Below are positions 43,936 to 52,928 of a stretch of 64,000 nucleotides of DNA, piece after piece. The position numbers and the translations under genes are program-made. Under the pieces are notes generated by a model. It worked only from the letters and a program-made list of their open reading frames with translations. It ran no database searches and had not been told where the DNA came from. Source of the stretch: Prochlorococcaceae cyanobacterium jk18x1bzbins.87 (GTDB lineage Bacteria > Cyanobacteriota > Cyanobacteriia > PCC-6307 > Cyanobiaceae); NCBI GenBank assembly GCA_022826535.1, contig JAJDUS010000006.1, positions 1 through 64,000 on the forward strand, in the 5' to 3' direction. The stretch's first letter is position 1, and each line of letters starts with the position of its first letter.

Positions 43936-44061
43936 TCAATGGACTGGGGCTGGCGCTGCCATATCCGTGGGCAGCCAGATGCGGGCCGAGACAATGAACA
44001 GGGTGAGGCCGAACACCAACACCACGAAGGCCATCAGCAGGGCAGCACGGCAAGAGGCCAT
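43936..44061 (-). CDS. 41-aa single-TM membrane protein
   Basis: MASCRAALLMAFVVLVFGLTLFIVSARIWLPTDMAAPAPVH*; same strand as its neighbours, not in the ORF track. Confidence 0.6.
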   Translation of the reverse strand: MASCRAALLMAFVVLVFGLTLFIVSARIWLPTDMAAPAPVH

Positions 44062-44170
44062 GGACCAAAAGACGATTCAGTCCAGTTTGGCCTCAGCACC
44101 GCCTGGCTCAGGGGCACTGGCTGAGGCAGGTGTGCCCCAAGCCCCCCCTTTGTCCAGGGCTGTACCCACC

Positions 44171-45676
44171 TCAGCCGTCGAGCGCCCAGGAGGCGGCACT
44201 GGAGGCGGGACGCGCTTTGCCGGAGGAGGCCCATTGTTGAAGCGCCTGCAATTGCTCCGCGGCAGTTCGCGAGAGGGGCACCAGCTGGGCAGCGGCCTGG
44301 AGAAGGTCGTCTTGCACAAGGGGACGTTCCCCGTCCCCAAAGGCCAAGTGCATGGATTCAATAAGCACCTGCTCCAGCTCCGCCCCGGAAAAGCCCTGGC
44401 AACGCTCCGCCAAGACATCCAGATCCAGGTCATTCTGGCTGGGGCGTAAGCGCGTCAGGTGGAGCCGCAAGATCTCTTTTCGCTCATGGAGCGTTGGCAG
44501 ATCCAGCAGGAAGATCTCGTCAAAGCGTCCCTTGCGCAGCAATTCCGCTGGCAGAGCTTCAATCCCATTGGCTGTGGCCATCACAAAGACGGGGCTCTCT
44601 TTTTCTGCCATCCACGTGAGCATGGTGGCCAAGACCCGCTGGCTGGCGCCACCGTCACTGCGACTGTCGGACCCAAAGCCTTTATCCATTTCATCGATCC
44701 ACAACACGCAGGGGGCCATGGCCTCCGTGGTGCGAATCATCTCCCTGGTGCGGGCTTCACTGGCGCCCACCAGGCCGGCAAAGAGGCGCCCCACATCCAA
44801 CCGCAGCAAGGGCATCCCCCAACTATGGGCCACAGCACGGGCTGTCAGGGATTTTCCAGTGCCCTGGGGGCCCAGGAGCAGAACCCCCTTGGGATGAGGC
44901 AAGCCATAGGCCCGTGCTGCTGGGGAAAAGGCCAGCCGCCGCTGCTCCAACCAGCGCTTGAGTTGGTCATGCCCACCGATATCAGTGGTGTTGGTGGCTG
45001 TGCTGCAGTATTCCAGAAGCTCTGTGCGGCGCACCGCTTGGCGTTTTTCCTCCAGGATGTCGGCCTGGTCATCCAGGCCCAAGGCACCCCGCTGGGCCAG
45101 GGCACGGGCTGCCACTTGGCGGACCCGCTCTTCAGGAAGCCCAGTGCAACAACGGCTCAAGGTTTCGCCCACTTCAAAGGGGAGGGGCTGGCCAGTGGCG
45201 TTGGCAATCCCCTCCAGAAGGGCACGGATCTCGGCGCTACTGGGGAGGGGCAACTCCAGAAGGGAAACCACGGTTTCCAACTCCGGAGGAAGGCTGAGAT
45301 CGGGAGCGCTAATGACCACTGTATGGGGTTGGCGACGCAATTCCCTGGCCAGATTCCGCAGACGCCGGTTCACCGCCACGTCCTCAAGGAAGCGATGGAA
45401 GTCCAGAAGAAGCAGGATGGCGCTCCGTCCCGTGGCCATGGTGGAGAGGCTGTCGAGGGCGGCCAAGGGATTGCGGTCTGCTGCGCCAACACGGTCACTG
45501 GGGGCGTCCAAGCCACCAATGAAATCCCAACGCATCACAAGACGGTCCTGGAGTCGCCGTGCAGCGGAGCGCACCAGATTCTCCAGGCGTTCTTCCTCTT
45601 GGGTGGGAACCCAGATGATTGGCGTGCGGGCCCGGATCAAAAGATCCAACTGCTTCAGAGGACCTGCTTGGACACT
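44171..45676 (-). CDS. ycf46: AAA+ ATPase, Ycf46-like
   Basis: LKQLDLLIRARTPIIWVPTQEEERLENLV; VLLLGPQGTGKSLTARAVAHSWGMPLLRLDVGRLFAGLVGASEARTREMI; CVLWIDEMDKGF. Confidence 0.92.
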   Translation of the reverse strand, partial: SVQAGPLKQLDLLIRARTPIIWVPTQEEERLENLVRSAARRLQDRLVMRWDFIGGLDAPSDRVGAADRNPLAALDSLSTMATGRSAILLLLDFHRFLEDVAVNRRLRNLARELRRQPHTVVISAPDLSLPPELETVVSLLELPLPSSAEIRALLEGIANATGQPLPFEVGETLSRCCTGLPEERVRQVAARALAQRGALGLDDQADILEEKRQAVRRTELLEYCSTATNTTDIGGHDQLKRWLEQRRLAFSPAARAYGLPHPKGVLLLGPQGTGKSLTARAVAHSWGMPLLRLDVGRLFAGLVGASEARTREMIRTTEAMAPCVLWIDEMDKGFGSDSRSDGGASQRVLATMLTWMAEKESPVFVMATANGIEALPAELLRKGRFDEIFLLDLPTLHERKEILRLHLTRLRPSQNDLDLDVLAERCQGFSGAELEQVLIESMHLAFGDGERPLVQDDLLQAAAQLVPLSRTAAEQLQALQQWASSGKARPASSAASWALDG

Positions 45677-45822
45677 CATCGGTCTCACTGGAGTGGAATC
45701 CAGGTGTCCAGGCCATTGCGGTAGCCTTGGAGACGCCAGCACGTCCCGTGACGGAGTTTGGCCAACTCCAGCAGAAATACAGCCTCCAGAGAATCAAGGC
45801 AGGGGACCATTCACCCTCTCCC

Positions 45823-47088
45823 TTAGGCCTTGGATTTCTTCTGTCGCAGCCCCTTGCGCCGGCCAGGCTTACTGGGCTTGGCTGCGGGTTTCTGCGGCGG
45901 TGGGGGCAAGAATGTCTGTGCAGTGCGCTCCTCTTTCAGGAGACCACGAAACCCCTCCTCCTTGCTGACAGGTTCTGCCGGCACCGTGAGGGCTGATCCG
46001 GAGGCGGAAGCGGTGGCCTCCTGGGCGGCCAACTGCTGTTTCAACAGAACCTGAAGGTTCTCCGGTAGCGCTTCCCGGGTCATCAGGAAGGTTTGCAGCG
46101 CCTGGAGCAGATTGGCCACCACCATGTACAACAGCACCCCTGCTGGCAGGGGGAAGAACAGGAACATGCCAGTCATCATGAAAGGCAGTACCCGGTTGGT
46201 GGTGTCCTGCTGGGGATTCTTGGGCATGCCCCAGCCGGAGAGGACCTGAGAGACAAACAAGGTGGCCCCAAAGCCCCCCACAAGGATGGCAATATCCCAA
46301 TTAACCTGGCCATCCACATAAAAGCCCACCTGGCCCAAGGCCTTGATAAATAGAAAGCCGGTTTTCGAGGCCACGCCGGGGACCTTGCCTTCCACCGTTG
46401 CATTGCCCAGACCGACTGCCGTAATGTGGCCAGATTCATCAACGCGGACCACATCCGCACCCCGGGTCACCTGCCAAGTGGGGGTGATGGGGACCGCATG
46501 GTCCGTATGCTCCTGCACCCTCGCCAGGGATTCTCCGTCCCGGGTTTGCAAGTGTAGTGCGGCGGTCTCCCCAATGGACAGGTGATTGCCCTCAGGCAGG
46601 CAGGCCATCACTGGCACATGAGCTGTTTTGGAAAGGAAAATCGAGTGACTGGCAGTGGTGAAGGTCTTCACATCCTCCTGGATCACCTCCTCCGAGGACG
46701 TCACCTTGATGGGGATGGTGTAGGCCACATCGGCAAAAGGGGATCCCCGCAGGGTGGCGAAGAGGGCAAAAAGAATGGGCATTTGCACCAGCAAAGGCAA
46801 GCAGCCCGCCAGGGGATTGCCAAACTCCTTCATGAGTTTGCCCAACTCCTCCTGCTGTCGCTTGGTGTCATTGGCGTACTTGGCCCGAATTTCCTCTTGC
46901 CGTTGTTTCATTACGGGCTGGGCAATACGCATCCGCCGGGCATTGCGGATGGATCCGGCGCTGAGGGGGAAGAGGGCCAGCCGGATCACCACAGTTAAAA
47001 AGACAATGGCCAAGCCGTAATTGGGCACCAATCCATAGAAAAAATCCAGGATGGGCAGCAGAAGATTGTCGGAGATGTAGCCAATCAC
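45823..47088 (-). CDS. yidC: membrane protein insertase YidC/Oxa1
   Basis: [61 protein letters not shown]. Confidence 0.94.
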   Translation of the reverse strand: MIGYISDNLLLPILDFFYGLVPNYGLAIVFLTVVIRLALFPLSAGSIRNARRMRIAQPVMKQRQEEIRAKYANDTKRQQEELGKLMKEFGNPLAGCLPLLVQMPILFALFATLRGSPFADVAYTIPIKVTSSEEVIQEDVKTFTTASHSIFLSKTAHVPVMACLPEGNHLSIGETAALHLQTRDGESLARVQEHTDHAVPITPTWQVTRGADVVRVDESGHITAVGLGNATVEGKVPGVASKTGFLFIKALGQVGFYVDGQVNWDIAILVGGFGATLFVSQVLSGWGMPKNPQQDTTNRVLPFMMTGMFLFFPLPAGVLLYMVVANLLQALQTFLMTREALPENLQVLLKQQLAAQEATASASGSALTVPAEPVSKEEGFRGLLKEERTAQTFLPPPPQKPAAKPSKPGRRKGLRQKKSKA

Positions 47089-47159
47089 AGGAGTGAAGCA
47101 GTGGAGAGTGGGTATCCAGCGGGATCAGTGCCCCCTATGGAAGCAACTGGATTCAGCAT

Positions 47160-47621
47160 TCAGTGGGAGAAACCAGCTTGACCTGAACGCTGGCTTGCGG
47201 TCTTGGAGCGTGTTGGACAGCGCTCTTCAACCAGATCGCGCCAGCGGCGGTAATCGGGCAGAGACCGCATTTCCAGAGCGCCTCCCCCCTTGAGCAACAA
47301 CACCATGTCGCCATAGAGACCAAAGCCACGGGACACCGAACGCACCTCTTGAATCTGGCCATAGCTGACAGTGGTTGCGGTCTGCCCCAGAAAGCCGCCC
47401 TTGACAGCAATCGTCCGATCCGTGATGCGGAAACGTAGCCAGGTGGCCCGCACAATGGCTCCCACAGCCAGGGGGATGCCCACCACGGTGAGGGCAGCCA
47501 GGAGGCCAAACAGCAGATCCATGGGATGGGGACCACCATCGTAAAATACCTCTTCCGGGGCCACGACCCCGGTGGCTGGGGAAGGGACCCTTGATTCTGT
47601 GGACTGGTCAGACTTGGACAT
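47160..47621 (-). CDS. PH-domain membrane protein
   Basis: WLRFRITDRTIAVKGGFLGQTATTVSYGQIQEVRSVSRGFGLYGDMVLLLKGGGALEMRSLPDYRRW. Confidence 0.8.
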   Translation of the reverse strand: MSKSDQSTESRVPSPATGVVAPEEVFYDGGPHPMDLLFGLLAALTVVGIPLAVGAIVRATWLRFRITDRTIAVKGGFLGQTATTVSYGQIQEVRSVSRGFGLYGDMVLLLKGGGALEMRSLPDYRRWRDLVEERCPTRSKTASQRSGQAGFSH

Positions 47622-48084
47622 GGGGTTCAGCAGGGATCAAGGCAGCAGGTGGATGTTGTTCATGCCCACAGCGCAGGCCGGATCGCTGCAGAACATCACT
47701 CCACTCTTGCAGCAATTGATCCTCGCTGCGCTGGGCAGCGCCTGGTTTAAGGCTGAGGAGGAGCCAGTGGCCTGGCCGCAAATGGGGAACATTCCTGATG
47801 AAAGCTTGATGGAGAAGGCGGCGCAGCCTGTTTCTCACCACTGCTCGCTTGCTCACCTTTTTGCTCACCACCACGGCAAACCGTAAATCCCCTTGGCACG
47901 CTGCGGCACTATTGTGCTGTACAGCGGCGCGGTTACGGGATCCCATGAGGCCAGGTTTGAGATAGTGAAGTTTGGGTGAACCGACCCTCAGCACCAGGTT
48001 GTTGCCATGAAAACGCGCCCTGGCCCTGTAGAGATGGTCAAAAACCATGGTTCCACTGAGGCGATGGTCCCGAGAAAGCACCAT
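47608..48084 (-). CDS. rnpA: ribonuclease P protein component
   Basis: LRFAVVVSKKVSKRAVVRNRLRRLLHQAFI. Confidence 0.9.
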   Translation of the reverse strand: MVLSRDHRLSGTMVFDHLYRARARFHGNNLVLRVGSPKLHYLKPGLMGSRNRAAVQHNSAAACQGDLRFAVVVSKKVSKRAVVRNRLRRLLHQAFIRNVPHLRPGHWLLLSLKPGAAQRSEDQLLQEWSDVLQRSGLRCGHEQHPPAALIPAEPHVQV

Positions 48085-48104
48085 GGCGACCTGCAAACAC
48101 CCCC

Positions 48105-48242
48105 TCAAACCGCAAGCCTTGCACGGCCTCGCTTGCGTCGACTGCGGATGACGCGGCGGCCTGTGTGGCGTCGCATGCGCACACGAAATCCGCTGACTCG
48201 CTTGCGTTTACGGCTAGTTCCTTCAAGGGTCCGTCTGGTCAT
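48105..48242 (-). CDS. rpmH: 50S ribosomal protein L34
   Basis: [45 protein letters not shown]. Confidence 0.95.
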   Translation of the reverse strand: MTRRTLEGTSRKRKRVSGFRVRMRRHTGRRVIRSRRKRGRARLAV

Positions 48243-48352
48243 GGTTCCGTGCGTGCTGTGTGTGTCCAATGGGCAAGAATTTTACCTGCCTCTGGCCAAT
48301 CTTGTGTGGTTCCGACGTCTTCCTTGGCCTTCATTTGGCTTTCGTTTGCCCT

Positions 48353-48751
48353 TCATTGGCGATCCGGGCGCAAGGAAACAGCCCCGCGCAGATAAGGATG
48401 CTCCGGAAACTGCCCCTTGGGTAACCAGCCATGGGCAAAGAGGCGGATGCAGTGGTTCAGGTCGCCCGGCACATGCATTTGCTGGGTATCCAAAAGAGCG
48501 ATTCCTTCCCAGCCTGGCCGTTGTCGTGCCACGGAGGCGGGAAAGAGGGCATCCAAATCTGCCGTCACCGAGAAAACCATGGAAATGAGGTTGCCGGGCT
48601 GGAGCTGATTGCGTGTGACCAGGGCATCGAGCAACTCCGATACGGCTTGTTCAATGGCCGAGACAGTGTTTTCTGTGGCCGTGGTGGCGCCACGCCACGC
48701 CACCAATTGGTCAGAGGTGAAAGATGGTTCAGTCATGGACGGTGCAACCAT
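48353..48751 (-). CDS. aroH: chorismate mutase, AroH class
   Basis: AWRGATTATENTVSAIEQAVSELLDALVTRNQLQPGNLISMVFSVTADLDALFPA. Confidence 0.92.
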   Translation of the reverse strand: MVAPSMTEPSFTSDQLVAWRGATTATENTVSAIEQAVSELLDALVTRNQLQPGNLISMVFSVTADLDALFPASVARQRPGWEGIALLDTQQMHVPGDLNHCIRLFAHGWLPKGQFPEHPYLRGAVSLRPDRQ

Positions 48752-49554
48752 AGGGCGCTAGAGCCATGAAGAAGCTCCAGCTCCAGTTCCTGATTCAGGC
48801 GACCGAGCAGCCGGGAACTGGGGAGGAGCCGCCGCCATCCCTTGGGCCGATCCTCAAGTTTGACCAGACGAGCCTTGTCAGGGTCCAGGCCCGCCAGAGT
48901 AGCTGCACGGCGCCGGGCCAAATCCTCGTCCCCCAGGTGATCCACCAGGCCCAACTCCCTCGCCTGGGCCCCAGTGAACACCCGTCCATCCGCAAATGTC
49001 TTGACCGTTTCCATGTCAAGGCCACGGTCCTGGGCAACAGCCTCCACAAACTGAAGATAGCTGGAGTCAATCAGATCCTGTAAAAGCTGGCGTTCTCCAT
49101 CGCTGAGGGGGCGATCCGGGGACAGGATGTCCTTGTAAGGACCACTCTTAACGGTTTCAAAGCGTACCCCCAGCCGTTGCAGAAGCTCTGAAATGTTGCT
49201 GCCCCGCAGGATGACTCCGATGCTGCCGGTGATCGTTCCGGGATTGGCCACCACTTCCTTGGCGGCAACACCCACATAGACGCCACCAGATGCGGAAATA
49301 TTGCCGTAGCTGGCCACCACATGGCAGCCATGGTGCTGTTGGAGTCGGTACAGGGCCTGGTGAATTTCCTGACTGTCCCCCACAGTGCCCCCAGGGCTAT
49401 CGATGCGCAAAACCAGGGCGGGGAACCCGCCGGTTTCCACCTGCTTCAGCAACTTGAGAACGGCTGTGCGGGTGCTGGCTGTGATGGGACCGCGGAGTTC
49501 AATGCGTGCGATTTGGCGCCGTTTGCGATATCGCCAGGGCCGAAGCCAAGACAT
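48733..49554 (-). CDS. sppA: signal peptide peptidase
   Basis: LVLRIDSPGGTVGDSQEIHQAL; VVASYGNISASGGVYVGVAAKEVVANPGTITGSIGVIL. Confidence 0.94.
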   Translation of the reverse strand: MSWLRPWRYRKRRQIARIELRGPITASTRTAVLKLLKQVETGGFPALVLRIDSPGGTVGDSQEIHQALYRLQQHHGCHVVASYGNISASGGVYVGVAAKEVVANPGTITGSIGVILRGSNISELLQRLGVRFETVKSGPYKDILSPDRPLSDGERQLLQDLIDSSYLQFVEAVAQDRGLDMETVKTFADGRVFTGAQARELGLVDHLGDEDLARRRAATLAGLDPDKARLVKLEDRPKGWRRLLPSSRLLGRLNQELELELLHGSSALWLHRP

Positions 49555-49619
49555 GGCAGAAGCCTTCAGATGGGCTGATCCTATGCCTCGCTTGCGCCAT
49601 TGGGCTCCATGGGTGGCGC

Positions 49620-50380
49620 ACCCTAGGGTCGGACTCGTCATGGAAGGAGTGACTCTCCCACCAGAGAAGGAGGCCCAAGAGAGCACCAGGAGCATGGGTG
49701 ATGGCCCAGTTGTTTTGGCCGAGCCAGGAGCAGGTTGCCCGCATCCGCCCCTTCTTCGCTCAGGAACAGGGTGTGAAGAGGGTGGGTGATCGCAAGGTGT
49801 TGAGCGGCATCATCCCTGTGACCCGGAGGGGTCTGCGCCGGGTGGATGCCCCGGCTGCCGATGGCTTCCATACCCCCCCTACAACCGTTGCCGCCGCTGG
49901 TCAGATAAGGGTGTTTTTGATCTGACCTTTTCCAAGTTGTCAGCATCCGATGCCACAGAACCATCCGACGCCATGGAGCCGGAGGTACTGATGATTGATG
50001 CCACCGAGCTCAAAGCCCATCGCAGCGCATCCAGCCTCAACAAAGGGGGTGCCCCCGCCTGATTGGTCGCACCAAGGGGGGCATGACCAGCAAGCTCTAT
50101 GGGGTCTGCCACAGCAAAGGTGGTCCCCTGCGGCTGTACCTGAGTGAGGGGCAATGCGGCGACTTCGCTGGCAAGGTGTTGAGCGTCATCACCCATGTCA
50201 TCCACCCTCTTCACACCCTGTTCCTGACCGAAGAAGGGGTGGATGCAGGCAACCTGCTCCGCACTGAGCCCCAACAACTGGGCCATCACCCATCTCCTCC
50301 TGGCGCTCTCTTGGGGGTCCCTTTCTGCCGAGAGAATCATTCCTCACATTATGAGTCCTGACCCTAGGCTCTGGCAAGAA
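49620..50380 (+). mobile_element. degenerate IS5-superfamily element, internally rearranged
   Basis: Plus strand: MAQLFWPSQEQVARIRPFFAQEQGVKRVGDRKVLSGIIPVTRRGLRRVDAP and RTKGGMTSKLYGVCHSKGGPLRLYLSEGQCGDF; minus strand at 50200-50370: VMAQLLGLSAEQVACIHPFFGQEQGVKRV, giving inverted ends. Confidence 0.8.
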
Positions 50381-50432
50381 CCCATTCCCCTGTCGCTGCC
50401 GCACAGGCGGTTTTTCTCCACTCCACCCCGTC

Positions 50433-51344
50433 ATGCCCCAACGTTGGATCCTCATGGTGCTGCCCTTTGCGCTGTGGGGCAGTTCCATGGTGGCCATGAA
50501 GCTGGTGCTCGACCATGTGGATCCTTGGACTGTGGCCTGTTTACGCATCTTGCCGGCCGCCCTCGCCATGGTGTTGCTGCTCCCCATGGGGGGCATCTCC
50601 CTGGTGGTGGCCCGTGGGGATTGGGGCTGGTTGGCCCTGTTCTCCCTTGTGGATGTGAGCTGTGGCCAGGGTCTGCTCAGTGCCGGCCTGCAGACGACAG
50701 GCGCCGGACTCAGTTCCGTTTTGATCGACACCCAGCCCCTGCTGGTGGCCTTGTTGGCCCGTCAGATCTTTGGTGAAGCCATCAATCCCGTTGGCTGGCT
50801 GGGTCTGTTAGTGGGGCTGGGGGGCGTGGCCTGCCTGGGCCTGCCTGAGCCCTTCCTGAAGAACCTTTGGCTACAAGGGCCAGCTTTGGATAGCTTGTCC
50901 TGGAACAGGGGGATGGCTCTGCTGCTGGGTTCTGCCATGTCCATGGCCTGTGGTGCTGTCCTCTGTCGCTTTGCAGCCCGCCAATCCCATGTGCTCAGCG
51001 TAACCGCCTGGCACCTACTGCTGGGTGGGATGCCCCTGGTGGGGATGAGCGCATGGCAGGGCTCCGGGCTGCAAACACTGCTTCCTCAGGACTGGTGGCT
51101 CATGGCCTATGCCAGCGGTGGTGGCACGGCTCTGGGCTATGGGTTGTTCTTCTGGTTTGTGACGCGGAGGGAACTGACAGCATTCACAGCACTCACCTTC
51201 CTGACGCCAGTGTTTGCCTTGGCCTGCGGCTGGCTGGTACAGCATGAGCATCTGGATATGACTCAGTGGATTGGGGTTCTGCTGGCTTTGGCAGCGGTCA
51301 CGCTGATCACCCGTCGTCAGCAGCTTTGGGCGCCAAACCCATAG
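50433..51344 (+). CDS. EamA/DMT-family transporter
   Basis: MPQRWILMVLPFALWGSSMVAMKLVLDHVDPWTVACLRILPAALAM and about 10 TM segments. Confidence 0.88.
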   Translation: MPQRWILMVLPFALWGSSMVAMKLVLDHVDPWTVACLRILPAALAMVLLLPMGGISLVVARGDWGWLALFSLVDVSCGQGLLSAGLQTTGAGLSSVLIDTQPLLVALLARQIFGEAINPVGWLGLLVGLGGVACLGLPEPFLKNLWLQGPALDSLSWNRGMALLLGSAMSMACGAVLCRFAARQSHVLSVTAWHLLLGGMPLVGMSAWQGSGLQTLLPQDWWLMAYASGGGTALGYGLFFWFVTRRELTAFTALTFLTPVFALACGWLVQHEHLDMTQWIGVLLALAAVTLITRRQQLWAPNP

Positions 51345-51735
51345 GAAACTGGTGAAACAGTCGTCCAAGCCACCGGAAACAAGAAACGGATCCAGCAATT
51401 GAGGGGAGGCCAACCCAAGTAAAATGGCGTGGCATTCTCATGCTGAAACAAGCGGGAACCCATCACCCTTCCCATGAAAGTGCCATTGCCAGCCCCCCTG
51501 CCTCTGCACATGGTCTCGCAAGTGTCTTGATAACGGTGTAGAGCCGTTCGTTGATCGCTGTTCTCCTTGCCTCCCGCCCTCTTGGCCAACTGATTACAGC
51601 CCGATGCTCTGGTGACTGCCGCTGTTGGGGGCATGGGGCTGGGAACACTGCCTTGGCCCAGGCCGAGGAGTCTGCTGGAGCACAACAGCACTCTCCTATT
51701 TTACAGCCGGTGGCCAAGCCCATGGCGTTGATGCG

Positions 51736-52005
51736 ATGCTGAAGAGAATGGAAGGCGTTGCTGTTGACCTGGCCATGCCCTTACGTTGGATCGGTGAGCC
51801 TGATCCTGAGGATCTCCGCTATCAGGATCTGGAGCGGCGGGTCAATCTGGCTTTGCACGGGGCCCTCTACGCCGCCCTCAATTCCGGTCTCTGGTTCACC
51901 CAGTTATTGCGACATCCCTGGTCCCACCTAGGCTGGTTCAGCCTGGTGTGGCTCTTGGCACTGCTGGTTCATCTGGCAGTGGTAGCGCAACGGCAGGTCC
52001 GCTGA
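51736..52005 (+). CDS. small 2TM hypothetical protein
   Basis: DLRYQDLERRVNLALHGALYAALNSGLWFTQLLRHPWSHLGWFSLVWLLALLVHLAVV. Confidence 0.65.
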   Translation: MLKRMEGVAVDLAMPLRWIGEPDPEDLRYQDLERRVNLALHGALYAALNSGLWFTQLLRHPWSHLGWFSLVWLLALLVHLAVVAQRQVR

Positions 52006-52019
52006 AGCCTGGCTGGCGA

Positions 52020-52595
52020 CCGATGCAGAATTGACCTCCTCCCTGCCCTGAGAGGGGCGGGCATTCCTTCTACGCTCAGCATGCCTGCTCAGTGATCCGG
52101 TGGGTGGTGCTTCACAGCCTGCCGCCACCATAGGGGCGGCCTTATGGATGGTTCCACGTCTGCTTAAACTCTCCACCAGTCCGGCAGCAAGGAGCATCTT
52201 GACAGCATTGATGTCGCGGGCGTGAACTGCACCGCAACTGGAGCAAACTGGAGCACTGCCATTCCCTGACGGACAGTTCTTTTTGCCGTCATGATATCCA
52301 CAGTGCCCCACCAGTTGCGTAAAGTCCGCTCCAAGTTGCCCATGGACTGCTGCAAGGCCATGTACGTTGCCGGGATCTGCCAGCATGGTCGGCCGCTCAG
52401 GGGTCTGCTTGGCTTGGGTCATGCAGAGCCCCATCAACTCTGAGCCACTTGTTTTCTACCCCTCTTTTGCAGTTCACGGCTTTTGGCCAGGGCGTAGGCC
52501 ATGGGACTACAGCCAAACACCTTTGCCAGCGCTACTTGCTGATGGGGGCCAACCTGCCAGAACGCCCTCCTGAAGGAGGGGGTTTTGTATCCCGG
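52020..52595 (-). mobile_element. IS200/IS605-family TnpB (OrfB) relic with both ends
   Basis: N-terminal HQQVALAKVFGCSPMAYALAKSRELQKRG and VALQQSMGNLERTLRNWW-like text, C-terminal CSSCGAVHARDINAVKMLLAAG zinc-finger region; RE hairpin GAATGCCCGCCCCTCTCAGGGCAGGGAGGAGGTCAATTC; LE hairpin CCTCCTGAAGGAGG. Confidence 0.82.
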
Positions 52596-52619
52596 AACAG
52601 CGGGAAGTCAGAGGCCGGG

Positions 52620-52907
52620 ATGCCGATAGGGTTGGGCAACAACGACATGGTCGTCATGCTGGTCATTGAGATCATCAACACCCGCGAGGTGATGCGCAAA
52701 CGCATTGGGCCACTGGGAGAGCGTCTCATTGGTCGGGTTCTTGACCATGAGACAGAGGTGGAGAAAGCCGTGATTCAAGAACTGGAGACAGCTTTTAAAT
52801 CCTTTGGCATTGAAGCCAATATTCTGTCTGTGGAGGGCATGGAACTCATGGGAAGTCGCTTGGAGGTTCCCCTCAAACTGCGGGAACAACGGCAAGTGAT
52901 CCCCTAG
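52620..52907 (+). CDS. conserved hypothetical protein
   Basis: MPIGLGNNDMVVMLVIEIINTREVMRKRIGPLGERLIGRVLDHETEVEKAVIQELETAFKSFGIEANILSVEG. Confidence 0.7.
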   Translation: MPIGLGNNDMVVMLVIEIINTREVMRKRIGPLGERLIGRVLDHETEVEKAVIQELETAFKSFGIEANILSVEGMELMGSRLEVPLKLREQRQVIP

Positions 52908-52928
52908 GCAAGCAGCAACACCAAGTGG

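Noticed and set aside
44459-45968. 421-aa and 336-aa plus-strand ORFs opposite ycf46
   Set aside because: Antisense shadows of a clearly coding AAA+ ATPase; composition rich in G/H/Q or R/S with no domain motifs
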